Positions 1-9,726 are shown, counted from the stretch's first letter. The stretch: DNA of 64,000 bases from Firmicutes bacterium ZOR0006 (GCA_000798955.1 JTLC01000001.1:1-64000), one strand, 5' to 3'. The notes: generated by a model not told the origin, from the letters alone. Translations and numbers: made by a program.

Positions 1-80
1 TTTGTTTGCTTTCCTTAAGGACAAGTATTATGATATCACTCACTCTCAATATCGTCAAGCTTTTTTTTGAAAAAAGTTTA

Positions 81-111
81 AAAAAGAATTTAGCTGCTAA
101 TCAGCTAAATT
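81..111 (-). terminator. Rho-independent terminator after pulA
   Basis: A perfect 10-bp inverted repeat (87-96 with 102-111, 5-nt loop) is followed on the minus strand by a T-rich run. It sits just past the pullulanase stop codon. Confidence 0.85.
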
Positions 112-123
112 CCCTCTCATTCT

Positions 124-2271
124 CTATACAGTTTTTTGTGCAAGCAATACAACACTATACGGTGCGATATATGCCTTGCAAATATTTTCTTTAATTGGTG
201 TTACGCCTGCATATTGTTCATTAACATATAATGACCAACCTGGTTCATCAATCTCAAAACGCAACGTCTCTGAAGTTGTATTGATTGCCATGAAGATATC
301 TTCCCACGGACCATACTCGCTCACATTTTCCATTTCGTATGTCGTCATTCCATTCGGTAACATTTCAATTCGACAATGTTTTTTGATTAAGTTCTTATCT
401 GAAAAGCGGAATGCAGAATGTAATTTACGAATAGCAATTAATCCTTGGATATAATCAACGTTATCACGATACTGCGCTAGGCGTTTCCAATCAAACTGAT
501 TAATGCTATCATCAACATTATAACTATTCTCCACACCTTTTTTTGTCCGGAAAAATTCCTGCCCGGCATGTATAAATGGGACTCCTTGTGATAAAAGCGT
601 GATACTTGTTGCTAAACGATGAATTTCTTGGAGCATTGTCGTGTGCCCAGAAGGGTATTCAATTTGGAAAAAATCCCACATAGTGTGGTTATCATGACAC
701 TCAACATAGTTAATGCATTCTATCGGGCTTTTGAATAAATTTACTTGCCCATACATACCAAGACTTGCCGTTAATAAATCTGGAAGTTTTTGATTAAATT
801 GCTTCGAACCAGTCACAATTCCTGTTTGCTGCCCATTCGTTTTTCGAATTGTATCTCCTTTTAATGAGTCACGGAACACATCATTAAAGTGACCAATTTG
901 TGGCATCTCCTTATTGTTGAACATATGTGCTTTTTGTGATTCAACTAAAGCCGTTGGCATATCCCAACCTTCACCATACAGCATCAAGGTCTTATCTATT
1001 TTTGTTAACATCGTACGAATAGCGTTCATCGTTGTAACATCAAGTATTCCCATCAAATCAAACCGGAATCCATCAACACCAAAAATTTCTACCCAGTCAC
1101 GAATCGAATCCAGAATGTACTTCCGGACCATCTTCCGCTCACTCGCAATATCATTTCCACAAAATGTTCCATTAGACATTTCACCGTGTGTATCATAACG
1201 GAAGAAATATCCAGGTACAGTTTTTTCAAAAGCATGGGTTTTATGATTATAGACGTGGTTGTAAACAACATCCATATTAATTCGTAACCCTGCTTGATGA
1301 AATTGTGCAATCATTTGTTTTAATTCTGTGAGTCTTGCATATGCGTCATTTGGATTACTTGCATAGCTACCTTCTGGAACATTATACTGCACGGGATCAT
1401 AGCCCCAATTATATAACTGGAACTGATCTAATTCATCAACACTTCCAAAATCGTATATTGGTAGTAATTGAACGTGTGTCACGCCCATTTCTTTCAAATA
1501 ATCAAAACCAATCACATCACCATTCTTTTTAATTGTTTCTGTCATTCCACTAAATTTACCACGATTTTTAAATCCTGCATCTGCCTGCACACTAAAATCG
1601 CGCACATGAACTTCATAAATGATTGCATCTGTAAACTGCGAAAGTACTGCCCGTTGGTTAAGGTGGCTATCAATTCGTTTGATTTTATCAATATCAATAA
1701 TATAATTTTCTTTTCCATTGGCTGTTGAGGCTTTCGCATATGGATCAATCGTTTGATGCCATTTACCATCTAAACATGTTAAATAATGGTAATGTGCTCG
1801 CTCGTAGTCACCCAACATTTCTGTTGCAAACACACCTTTTTCTTGTCGAACCATCGGCATAACTTGTGTTTGCGTGCCTTGACTGACAACAGCATACACT
1901 TCGGTTGCGATTGGTGCCCAAAGTTTTAACGTTGTTTTTTCATTTGTATATGTAACACCTAAATCGTTGCCTTCATAATAGTACTCTTCATCAAAACGGA
2001 CTGTGCGTACGATATCTCGCATCCGTAGTACACTCCGATTGCCTCGTTGATCAATCACCTCATAAGCTTGACCAATCGCTAATTCATGATGTGGAATTAG
2101 ATAGTAGTTAATATATGATTCTTTTGTTTCATACCCACTAACAGTCAATGGTGTATTGCCATACTCTGGTAGTGATAAAAAAAAGTGCATCCCTTTTTGA
2201 TCAAATTCTAGTGGCATCTCCACTGTAATCAATGCATAATCATCTAAATACGCTTTAAATTCACGAAACAT
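124..2271 (-). CDS. pulA: Type I pullulanase (GH13), debranching enzyme
   Basis: This 715-residue protein should hydrolyse alpha-1,6 branch points of glycogen, pullulan or limit dextrins. No signal peptide is visible, so it is probably cytoplasmic and acts on stored glycogen or imported dextrins. The type I signature YNWGYDP is at about residues 287-293. The GH13 conserved regions are present: DVVYNH (334-339), GFRFDL with nucleophile D405, YGEGWD with acid/base E434, and ECHDNH with D527. Residues 1-200 look like the usual beta-sandwich N-terminal modules. The start is well placed behind a GGGGGAAGGA ribosome site. It lies downstream of glgP, glgB and pgcA on the same strand, each gene separated by a terminator-like hairpin. 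Confidence 0.93.
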   Translation of the reverse strand: MFREFKAYLDDYALITVEMPLEFDQKGMHFFLSLPEYGNTPLTVSGYETKESYINYYLIPHHELAIGQAYEVIDQRGNRSVLRMRDIVRTVRFDEEYYYEGNDLGVTYTNEKTTLKLWAPIATEVYAVVSQGTQTQVMPMVRQEKGVFATEMLGDYERAHYHYLTCLDGKWHQTIDPYAKASTANGKENYIIDIDKIKRIDSHLNQRAVLSQFTDAIIYEVHVRDFSVQADAGFKNRGKFSGMTETIKKNGDVIGFDYLKEMGVTHVQLLPIYDFGSVDELDQFQLYNWGYDPVQYNVPEGSYASNPNDAYARLTELKQMIAQFHQAGLRINMDVVYNHVYNHKTHAFEKTVPGYFFRYDTHGEMSNGTFCGNDIASERKMVRKYILDSIRDWVEIFGVDGFRFDLMGILDVTTMNAIRTMLTKIDKTLMLYGEGWDMPTALVESQKAHMFNNKEMPQIGHFNDVFRDSLKGDTIRKTNGQQTGIVTGSKQFNQKLPDLLTASLGMYGQVNLFKSPIECINYVECHDNHTMWDFFQIEYPSGHTTMLQEIHRLATSITLLSQGVPFIHAGQEFFRTKKGVENSYNVDDSINQFDWKRLAQYRDNVDYIQGLIAIRKLHSAFRFSDKNLIKKHCRIEMLPNGMTTYEMENVSEYGPWEDIFMAINTTSETLRFEIDEPGWSLYVNEQYAGVTPIKENICKAYIAPYSVVLLAQKTV

Positions 2272-2293
2272 ATTCCTTCCCCCTTAAACTTGC

Positions 2294-2314
2294 AAAAAAG
2301 GCAGCAATGCTGCC
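2294..2314 (-). terminator. Terminator between glgP and pulA
   Basis: The stem GGCAGC/GCTGCC (2300-2305 with 2309-2314) has a 3-nt loop and six T on the minus strand. It ends glgP transcripts or partly limits read-through into pulA. Confidence 0.85.
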
Positions 2315-2349
2315 TAAGTTTACAAGCCTGTCATCTTCCTCTATTGGTA

Positions 2350-4779
2350 TTATTTGTCAAAGCGAATGCGTTTTACATTCCAAATATCATCGACATAATT
2401 TTGAATAGTACGATCACTTGTAAAGAATCCTGATTGTGCAATATTATTGATACACATTGTCGTCCATTGTTGCGTTGTATATAAACGGTTCAATTTTGCT
2501 TGGGCCTTCACATAGGCATCAAAGTCTGCAAATAGGAAATATTCATCATTATTATTCAATAAATCATTGATGATTACATCAAATTCATCTTGCGCGATAT
2601 GTTCCCCAAAGAAAAATTGCGGATTATGAATTTGGCTCATCACCTTCTCTAATCTTGGATCTCTGGCAATTGTTTGTCTTGCATCGTATTTATGACTTGA
2701 GCGTAAAGCATCAACTTCTTCCGTCGTCATGCCAAAAATTGCAATGTTTTCATCACCAACAAGCTCATGAATTTCAACATTAGCCCCGTCTAATGTCCCT
2801 AAAGTAAGTGCTCCATTCATCATAAATTTCATATTTCCGGTTCCACTTGCTTCTTTTCCAGCTGTCGAGATTTGCTCACTCACATCAGCCGCCGGGAATA
2901 GGATTTCTGCTAAGCGGACATTGTAGTTTGGTAAGAAAATAACTTGTAATTTTTGGTTTACTTCTGGATCATTATTAATTTTGTGCATTAATTCATTTAT
3001 TAATTTAATGACACGCTTTGCAAAATAATATCCTGGTGCCGCTTTTGCCGCAAAAATAAATGTTTGTGGTTGAATTGAAAAATCAGGATTTGTTTTTAAT
3101 TCGTTGTAGAGATACATAATATGTAACACATTTAATAACTGGCGTTTATATGCATGTAATCGTTTAATTTGAATATCGAAAATTGAATCGATATTTACTG
3201 AATAGCCTGTTTCTTTTAAAATGTAATCTGCTAAAATTTGCTTCCGTTCACGTTTAACAGCTGTTATCTTTTGTAAAAATTCAGAATCCTTATTAAATTT
3301 CGTTAATTTACGGAACTCTAATTCGGGATTTTTTATCCACTCACTTCCAATTTTATCAGTAATCACAGCTGCTAGTTTCGGATTTGCATACGCAAGCCAG
3401 CGGCGATGGGTAATCCCATTTGTTTTATTATTGAAACGTCCAGGGAATAGTTCGTGAAAACGCCGCATTTCCTGTGTCATTAATAATTCAGTATGTAATG
3501 CCGCCACACCATTTACGCTATATGCTCCAAGCACAGCTAAATGAGCCATATGCACATTTCCATTAGCAATAATTGCTAATTCATTGACTTCATTTTGTTG
3601 GCATCCTTGTGCAATGAGCCAACCACAGTAGCGACGGTTGACTTCCTCGATGATTTGATAAATTCGCGGTAATAACGATTGCACCATCCCAAGTGGCCAT
3701 TTTTCTAAAGCTTCCGATAATAATGTATGGTTTGTATACGCTACTGTTTGCGATACAATATTCCAAGCTTTATCCCACGAATAGCCATATTGATCAAGAA
3801 GAATTCGCATTAATTCTGGAATTACTAATGTCGGATGTGTATCATTAATTTGAATACAAACTTTTTCATGGAAATTATCAAGTGAAGGATTTTCTTGTAA
3901 ATGACGATCAATCACCCATTGGACACCTGCACTACTAAAGAAGTACTGTTGTTTTAATCGCAATACTTTTCCATCCCATGTTGTATCGTCTGGGTAAAGA
4001 AAATTAGAAATTGATCGCGTATCTTTTTCATACTGTTCAAAATCACTATTAGCAATTGGATAATCCGCACTTACTTCTGCTTTCCACATGCGCAGTGTGT
4101 TAACTGTCTTTGTATCATGGCCAATAATTGGTACATCGTATGGCATTGCTCGTACAACTTGTGCATCTAAATGACGATAACGAATATTCCCTTCAGCATC
4201 AAGATATTGTTCGATTCGTCCCCAGAAGTTAATTTGCTTCGCTTGCTCTGGCTGTGGCGTTTCCCAAACATATGGTCCATCAGCTAGCCATTGATCAGGT
4301 GTTTCGACCTGGTAGCCATTTTTAATTTTTTGGTTGAAGAATCCATATTGATAACGAATCGTATTCCCGTGTCCTGGATATTGTAACGATGCAATCGAAT
4401 CAAGGAAACACGCTGCTAATCGTCCTAATCCTCCATTCCCTAGTCCAGCATCACTTTCAACTTCTTCTAATTCATTCAAATTGATATTCAATCTTTTTAA
4501 GGCTTCTTCGGCATCTTGATAAATCCCCAAATTCATCAAGTTATTTGTTAATAAACGCCCCATCAAAAATTCCATTGAAAAATAGTACACTTGACGTTGG
4601 TTATTTTTCGCTAAAGTGAGTTCTGTCGTTTCCCAATTTTCCGATGCATATTTTTTTACGACTGCTGCTAACGCAACAAATAATTCATGTTTACTCGCAA
4701 TATTCACTTCTTTGCTAAATAATTCTCTTACTGTTTGCTGATATTCTTGTTCAAATTGCTCGATTTTGTTCATTATCAT
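2350..4779 (-). CDS. glgP: Glycogen/maltodextrin phosphorylase (GT35)
   Basis: This is a roughly 809-residue PLP-dependent phosphorylase releasing glucose-1-phosphate from alpha-1,4-glucans. Full family length and diagnostic motifs are present: the N-terminal GNGGLGRLAACFLDS stretch, and the PLP-lysine segment EASGTGNMKF with the lysine near residue 652. Three start codons lie close together after AGGAGG (4782, 4779, 4773). The first leaves only 2 nt of spacing, so the second (5 nt) or third (11 nt) is more likely; I use 4779. Its product feeds pgcA encoded upstream. A promoter with an overlapping cre-like site precedes it, suggesting glucose repression. Confidence 0.94.
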   Translation of the reverse strand: MIMNKIEQFEQEYQQTVRELFSKEVNIASKHELFVALAAVVKKYASENWETTELTLAKNNQRQVYYFSMEFLMGRLLTNNLMNLGIYQDAEEALKRLNINLNELEEVESDAGLGNGGLGRLAACFLDSIASLQYPGHGNTIRYQYGFFNQKIKNGYQVETPDQWLADGPYVWETPQPEQAKQINFWGRIEQYLDAEGNIRYRHLDAQVVRAMPYDVPIIGHDTKTVNTLRMWKAEVSADYPIANSDFEQYEKDTRSISNFLYPDDTTWDGKVLRLKQQYFFSSAGVQWVIDRHLQENPSLDNFHEKVCIQINDTHPTLVIPELMRILLDQYGYSWDKAWNIVSQTVAYTNHTLLSEALEKWPLGMVQSLLPRIYQIIEEVNRRYCGWLIAQGCQQNEVNELAIIANGNVHMAHLAVLGAYSVNGVAALHTELLMTQEMRRFHELFPGRFNNKTNGITHRRWLAYANPKLAAVITDKIGSEWIKNPELEFRKLTKFNKDSEFLQKITAVKRERKQILADYILKETGYSVNIDSIFDIQIKRLHAYKRQLLNVLHIMYLYNELKTNPDFSIQPQTFIFAAKAAPGYYFAKRVIKLINELMHKINNDPEVNQKLQVIFLPNYNVRLAEILFPAADVSEQISTAGKEASGTGNMKFMMNGALTLGTLDGANVEIHELVGDENIAIFGMTTEEVDALRSSHKYDARQTIARDPRLEKVMSQIHNPQFFFGEHIAQDEFDVIINDLLNNNDEYFLFADFDAYVKAQAKLNRLYTTQQWTTMCINNIAQSGFFTSDRTIQNYVDDIWNVKRIRFDK

Positions 4780-4795
4780 CATAGCCTCCTAGTTG

Positions 4796-4809
4796 TAATA
4801 GCGCTTTCA
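4796..4809 (-). promoter_or_regulatory. Candidate CcpA cre site at the glgP promoter
   Basis: On the minus strand this 14-mer reads TGAAAGCGCTATTA, one mismatch from the cre consensus TGWAANCGNTNWCA. It overlaps the predicted transcription start, a classical place for CcpA repression. Confidence 0.6.
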
Positions 4810-4814
4810 TAAAG

Positions 4815-4823
4815 ATTATAGCA
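4815..4823 (-). promoter_or_regulatory. Extended -10 promoter of glgP
   Basis: The minus strand reads TGCTATAAT, an extended -10 with a perfect TATAAT (4815-4820). The -35 is poor, as expected for an extended -10 promoter. Predicted transcription starts near 4808. Confidence 0.65.
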
Positions 4824-4856
4824 TAGCAATATTCTAAAACCTATACTATCGGCACT

Positions 4857-4870
4857 TGTTACTGGTAACA
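4857..4870. other. Inverted repeat upstream of the glgP promoter
   Basis: The sequence TGTTAC-TG-GTAACA is about 50-60 bp upstream of the predicted glgP start. A second TGTTACTG occurs near 4944-4951. It could be an operator for a sugar-responsive regulator; none is encoded nearby. Confidence 0.35.
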
Positions 4871-4970
4871 GATTTATTTTTCCTAATATTTTTCCTTTTT
4901 ATTTAATCATTATAGAGTTATACTCTTCAATTGTATGGGTTTTTGTTACTGACTGCAACTAAAAATAAAG

Positions 4971-5001
4971 AAAAAACGTGAGTAGAAACTCACGTTTTTT
5001 T
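4971..5001 (-). terminator. Terminator after glgB
   Basis: A long perfect stem (AAAAAACGTGAGT with its complement, 4-nt loop) with T-runs on both strands sits immediately downstream of the glgB stop. Confidence 0.88.
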
Positions 5002-5006
5002 CATAT

Positions 5007-6851
5007 TTATAATTGTGGCTGTAAATAAATTGTTGTAAATGGTGGAATAGTTACATCAATTCGCTGCCGATAATTATCACATGGATCTGGTTTAACAGTA
5101 TAGGTTTTTGGTGTTTGTAAAACACCATTTTCCATTTCTCGATATGAGTGGAAAACTTCTGTATATCCCTTCACATTTGGTACACCCATTGGTCCATTGA
5201 ATTCATGATCACTAAAGTTTGTTAATACAATACGATGTTCTTCCGCTCGTGTTGTTCGTCTTTGAAAACCAAAAACATTTTGTTCCCCACGAATCATTAA
5301 CCATTCAAACCCGCGGAAATGATAGTCCCATTGCCAGAAAGCGGGTGTTTTATGATAGTAACTTCCTAAGTTTTTGAAAAAGTTTTGAAAACCAATATGT
5401 GTCGGATACTTTAGTAAAAGCCAATCAAGTTCTCGATACTCGTGCCACTCACGCAGATGACCAAATTCATTCCCCATAAACGATAATTTTTTTCCTGGAT
5501 GAGCAAACATCCACGCGTAATATGCTCTTGCTTGACGGAACTGTTCTTCGTAGTTTCCACTCATTTTTTCGACAATTGTTCGTTTCCCATGAACTACTTC
5601 ATCATGTGAAAGCGGCAAAATAAACTGTTCACTATAATTATAAAACATTGAAAAGGTAATTTCACCAGTGTGATACTGACGATGAATCGCCTTTCTCCCC
5701 ATATATTTCAATGTATCATTCATCCAACCAAGATTCCACTTGAGATCAAATCCAAGACCGCCTTTATCCAGTGGTGTTGTCACCTTTCCATAACTTGAAG
5801 AATCCTCAGCAATCATGAGTGCACCTTTGAAATGTTCATGAACCATGTAATTAACACGCTTCATAAAATCAACGGCCCCATTATTCACGGCGCCTTGATC
5901 ATTCCCATGCCAGTAAATCAAGTAGGAAACTGCATCAACACGAATTCCATCAAAATGGAATTTTTCCAACCAATAGCGAACATTGGACAATAAGAAGCTT
6001 CTCACTTCTGGCTTATGTAAGTTGAAATTAGCCGTCCCCCATTGATAGTTTTCACGATCATGTTCTTGATCATACTCAAACTGCGGTGTGCCATCAAACA
6101 TATACAACCCGTGGCTATCCTTACAAAAATGGACAGGTACCCAGTCAAGTAAGACCCCAATCCCCGCTTGGTGACACCGATCAATAAAGTACATCAAATC
6201 TTTTGGTTCCCCATATCGACTTGTTGTACTATAATATCCTGTTACTTGATATCCCCATGAAGCATCGAGTGGATGCTCCATAATCGGTAGTAGCTCCACA
6301 TGTGTAAATCCATGTTCTTGGACATATTCAATGAGCTCATCAACAATTTCACTATATTTATAATATAGTTCTTCGCCTTTTGTTTTCCAAGATCCTAAAT
6401 GTAATTCATAGACCATCATTGGCTCTTGTTGAAAATTTTTCTCTGCCCGTGTTGTGAGCCAATTTTCATCTTGCCAATTATAGCCTTCTAAATTATACAC
6501 TCGCGAAGCAGTATGTGGACGAACCTCACTCCAAAAAGCAAAAGGATCGGCTTTCGCAACTTTATTGCCATTTTGGTGTTCGACTAAATATTTATATTCA
6601 TAATAATCTTCAACGTGCGGAATATATAACTCCCATAACCCACTTTGAAGTCGGTGCATATAGTTGCCTTCTTCCCAGTTGTTAAAGGCTCCTATCACTT
6701 GTATGCTTTTCGCATTTGGTGCCCAAACACGAAAAGTAGTTCCACATGGCCGTTCATTATGGTATTGAATGTGCGCCCCAAGAATTTCGTGGAGTCGTTC
6801 ATGTTCCCCTTTTTCAAGAAAATAGTAATCTTCTGCTGTTAATGTTCTCAT
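5007..6851 (-). CDS. glgB: 1,4-alpha-glucan (glycogen) branching enzyme, GH13
   Basis: This 614-residue enzyme moves alpha-1,4 chains onto 6-OH groups of glycogen. A CBM48-like N-terminal domain (GTTFRVWAPNAKSIQVIGAFNNW) is followed by the GH13 barrel. The barrel carries DGIRVDAV (nucleophile Asp), MIAEDSS (acid/base Glu) and LPLSHDEVVHGK (third carboxylate). The frame stays open upstream to 6935, but the start at 6851 is preferred. It follows an AGAGGG ribosome site at good spacing, and the upstream extension would contain the pgcA terminator hairpin and overlap pgcA. Glycogen synthase and ADP-glucose pyrophosphorylase are not in this window. Confidence 0.94.
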   Translation of the reverse strand: MRTLTAEDYYFLEKGEHERLHEILGAHIQYHNERPCGTTFRVWAPNAKSIQVIGAFNNWEEGNYMHRLQSGLWELYIPHVEDYYEYKYLVEHQNGNKVAKADPFAFWSEVRPHTASRVYNLEGYNWQDENWLTTRAEKNFQQEPMMVYELHLGSWKTKGEELYYKYSEIVDELIEYVQEHGFTHVELLPIMEHPLDASWGYQVTGYYSTTSRYGEPKDLMYFIDRCHQAGIGVLLDWVPVHFCKDSHGLYMFDGTPQFEYDQEHDRENYQWGTANFNLHKPEVRSFLLSNVRYWLEKFHFDGIRVDAVSYLIYWHGNDQGAVNNGAVDFMKRVNYMVHEHFKGALMIAEDSSSYGKVTTPLDKGGLGFDLKWNLGWMNDTLKYMGRKAIHRQYHTGEITFSMFYNYSEQFILPLSHDEVVHGKRTIVEKMSGNYEEQFRQARAYYAWMFAHPGKKLSFMGNEFGHLREWHEYRELDWLLLKYPTHIGFQNFFKNLGSYYHKTPAFWQWDYHFRGFEWLMIRGEQNVFGFQRRTTRAEEHRIVLTNFSDHEFNGPMGVPNVKGYTEVFHSYREMENGVLQTPKTYTVKPDPCDNYRQRIDVTIPPFTTIYLQPQL

Positions 6852-6861
6852 TTTTTTCCCT

Positions 6862-6910
6862 CTTTTTTTAAAAACGATACCTTCAACAAATAATTGTGAC
6901 GGTATCGTTT
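6862..6910 (-). terminator. Terminator after pgcA
   Basis: Arms AAACGATACC and GGTATCGTTT (6872-6881 with 6901-6910) enclose a 19-nt loop, followed by TTTTT on the minus strand. It lies between the pgcA stop and the preferred glgB start. Confidence 0.65.
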
Positions 6911-6915
6911 CCCCA

Positions 6916-8628
6916 TTAAATGATTGTATTGACAATTGCCATTACATCAGCTTCAATTTTCGCAACCATCTCTTGGCTTTCTGCTTGTGTTGCTTTTTTC
7001 GCGCTAATATAAACTTTTGCCTTCGGTTCAGTTCCGCTTGGACGTAAGCAGAACCAGCTACCATCTGCAAGATAGTATTTTAAAACGTCAGCTTGTGGTA
7101 ATTCAATAATTGTTTCACCAGTTTCATCACGACGTAATTGTTGGTGGTAATCTTCGTGTGCAATCACGACTTGACCAGCAATTGTTGTAAATGGTTGTTT
7201 ACGTGCTGTTGACATTAGTGTTTGAATTTTTTCAAGGCCATCTTTTCCAGGCAAACTCATACTAATAAGTCCTTCTTGGAAGTAACCAAATTCATCACCA
7301 ATTTCTGCTAACACATCAAATAATGTTTTCCCTTGTGCTTTATAGTAAGCTGCCATTTCCACAGCAATGACAACAGCTTGCACAGCATCTTTATCACGAG
7401 CAATAGTGGCATCTACTAGTGAACCAAAGCTTTCTTCGTAACCAAAGATAAAGTTTTTCTCGCCAGTGTTTTCATAATGATGTACACGATCACCGATAAA
7501 TTTAAATCCTGTTAATGTACGTTCTGTTGAAACACCATACTTTGTCGCAATTTCTTCCGCTAAGTCACTTGAAACAATTGTTGTGAACATCACAGGGTTT
7601 GTTGGTAATGTCCCTTTTGCTTGGCGTTGTGTCACTAAATAGTGGAATGTTAATGCCCCTGTTTGATTTCCATTTAATAACTCGTATGTACCATTTGCTG
7701 TTTTGACAGCTAAACCAACACGGTCAGCATCAGGATCAGTTGCTAATAAAATATCAGCATCTACTTTCGCTCCTAGTTCCATCGCCATTGTGAATGATTT
7801 TGGATCTTCTGGGTTTGGTAATTCAACTGTTGGGAAGTCACCATCTGGTGTTGCTTGTGCTTCAACCACATGGACATGTTCGTATCCTAATGTTTCTAAC
7901 GCGCGACGAACTGGAACATTTGCCGTTCCGTGTTGTGGTGTGAAAACAATTCGAAGTTCATCTTTTGGTACATCATTAATTGTAATGTTGCAAACAACTT
8001 CATTATATTTCGCATCGATTTCTTCACCAAGCATTTCAATTAACCCTTGCTCCATATAGACTTTTTCATCTGCTACTGTTAATAACAATTCGTTTTCAAC
8101 TTCGTTGACTAACTCAACTACGCGTGCAGCTTCAGCTGGTACTGATTGACATCCCGTTTGATCATAAATTTTATATCCATTATATTCTTTTGGATTATGA
8201 CTCGCTGTAATCACAATTCCTGCAAAAGCATTTAATTCACGTACAGCATATGACAATTCTGGTGTCGGCCGTAAGCTTTCGAACACATACGCTTTAATTC
8301 CGTATGATGCCATAACCTTTGCTGATTCCATCGCAAATTCTGGTGACTTATGGCGGCAATCATAAGCAATGACAATTCCACGTTGCTTTGCAGCTTCCCC
8401 GTGTGCAGCAATATAACGAGCAAATCCATCATTCGCTTTACGAACTGTATAAATATTCATGCGATTTGTTCCAGGTCCTAAAATTCCACGCATTCCTGCT
8501 GTTCCAAATTCAAGTTCTTTATAAAATGCATCTTCTTTTGTTTTTTCATCCATTACCACTAATTGTTCACGTAATTCCATATCTAATTCTGAGAAATTTT
8601 CCCACTTTTCATATTCTGTTTTCCACAT
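6916..8628 (-). CDS. pgcA: Alpha-phosphoglucomutase (PgcA type)
   Basis: This 570-residue alpha-D-phosphohexomutase interconverts glucose-1-phosphate and glucose-6-phosphate, linking glycogen breakdown (glgP) and cell-envelope sugar synthesis to glycolysis. The four expected motifs are visible. TASHNP has phospho-Ser143. The Mg2+ loop DPDADR is at 298-303. GYEESFG is the sugar-binding loop, near residue 400. RPSGTEPK is the C-terminal phosphate loop. The start follows AGGAGGG at good spacing. It is upstream of glgB in the same direction. Confidence 0.95.
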   Translation of the reverse strand: MWKTEYEKWENFSELDMELREQLVVMDEKTKEDAFYKELEFGTAGMRGILGPGTNRMNIYTVRKANDGFARYIAAHGEAAKQRGIVIAYDCRHKSPEFAMESAKVMASYGIKAYVFESLRPTPELSYAVRELNAFAGIVITASHNPKEYNGYKIYDQTGCQSVPAEAARVVELVNEVENELLLTVADEKVYMEQGLIEMLGEEIDAKYNEVVCNITINDVPKDELRIVFTPQHGTANVPVRRALETLGYEHVHVVEAQATPDGDFPTVELPNPEDPKSFTMAMELGAKVDADILLATDPDADRVGLAVKTANGTYELLNGNQTGALTFHYLVTQRQAKGTLPTNPVMFTTIVSSDLAEEIATKYGVSTERTLTGFKFIGDRVHHYENTGEKNFIFGYEESFGSLVDATIARDKDAVQAVVIAVEMAAYYKAQGKTLFDVLAEIGDEFGYFQEGLISMSLPGKDGLEKIQTLMSTARKQPFTTIAGQVVIAHEDYHQQLRRDETGETIIELPQADVLKYYLADGSWFCLRPSGTEPKAKVYISAKKATQAESQEMVAKIEADVMAIVNTII

Positions 8629-8710
8629 ATAAAAACCCTCCTAATTCTTTTTTTATGTCTTCTTTATTTTACCAAAAAAACATTCATAAAACGATACATT
8701 TATTATAAAT

Positions 8711-8743
8711 TTACAAAAAAAGTAAGACATTTTGTCTTACTTT
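8711..8743 (-). terminator. Terminator of the YitT gene, overlapping its stop codon
   Basis: An 11-bp perfect stem (8719-8729 with 8733-8743, 3-nt loop) is followed by seven T on the minus strand. The 5' arm includes part of the stop codon. Confidence 0.85.
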
Positions 8744-9698
8744 AGTCTGTTTGTTCACTTAATGTATCAATTACATCTTTCGGAAGTCTTTTTCGCCCAA
8801 GTTTTCGGTAACGCTGGCTAAATCCTTCACCATGGACTTCACCGACACTACTAATAATCATAAATGCATTAGTATCAAGAGTATACACAATTTCCTTGAG
8901 AATTGGTAACTGTTCATTATTCACAACACACAAGAGCATTTTACGTTCTTGGCCGGTAAATTCACCCGTTGCCCGCCATGATGTAACACCTCGAATAACT
9001 TTTTCAAAAATAGCTGTTTTTATTTGTTCTGCTTCATTAGAAATAATATAAACGGCTTTTGAACGCGTCAAGCCAGTTTCTATATAATCAATCAAAATTC
9101 CCGCAATCACAATCACGAATAATGAATATAGCATTTGTTCTGGCGTAAATGCTAATAATGAGCTAAAGACAACAATCGCATCAAAAGCAATTGAAGACTT
9201 CCCAAAAGAAATTCCAGCATACTTATTTAATATCATCGCTGGCACACTCAAACCACCGGTCGAACCCCGACCAAGGAAGACGATAGCCACACCCAGTCCA
9301 ATAATTAGCCCCCCATAAATTGTACTCATCAATAAGTCACTAGTCATTTGATAAACTGGGACAAGACTTGTAAAAAATGGTAGTGCGTAGGTTCCAACAA
9401 CAGTCCCAGCTGCAAAGCGATAACCTAAAAATAACCATCCAATTAATAAGAAAAAAGTATTGAGCACGAGCATCACTAGTGATAAGTCCCAATCAAAAAG
9501 TTTGTTGGTAATAATCGAAATCCCCACAACGCCTCCGGTTGCAATATCATTTGGAACTAAAAAGAAATTGATTCCAATAGCTAGGATGAGCGTTCCAATT
9601 AAAATCTTCAGTAAATTAAATCCTTCACGTAAAATATTTTCACGTGTGAATCCAAGTTTTTTGTAGCGTTCATAGCGTAATGCTCGCGAATTTTGCAT
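8742..9698 (-). CDS. YitT family membrane protein (DUF161 plus DUF2179)
   Basis: This is a 318-residue integral membrane protein of the YitT family. A cytoplasmic N-terminus is followed by about five or six hydrophobic segments (residues 28-220) and a soluble C-terminal domain (about 230-318) of the DUF2179 type. Family members are widespread in Bacillota, often in several copies, and their transport role is unproven. The start follows AAGGGAG with 9-nt spacing. It lies 28 nt downstream of prfB, so it may be co-transcribed with secA-prfB. Confidence 0.85.
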   Translation of the reverse strand: MQNSRALRYERYKKLGFTRENILREGFNLLKILIGTLILAIGINFFLVPNDIATGGVVGISIITNKLFDWDLSLVMLVLNTFFLLIGWLFLGYRFAAGTVVGTYALPFFTSLVPVYQMTSDLLMSTIYGGLIIGLGVAIVFLGRGSTGGLSVPAMILNKYAGISFGKSSIAFDAIVVFSSLLAFTPEQMLYSLFVIVIAGILIDYIETGLTRSKAVYIISNEAEQIKTAIFEKVIRGVTSWRATGEFTGQERKMLLCVVNNEQLPILKEIVYTLDTNAFMIISSVGEVHGEGFSQRYRKLGRKRLPKDVIDTLSEQTD

Positions 9699-9726
9699 AC
9701 GAATATACTCCCTTCTTTTGCTTTAT

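Noticed and set aside
6852-6935. A 28-residue N-terminal extension of glgB
   Set aside because: It contains the pgcA terminator hairpin and overlaps the pgcA stop; a ribosome site precedes the later ATG.
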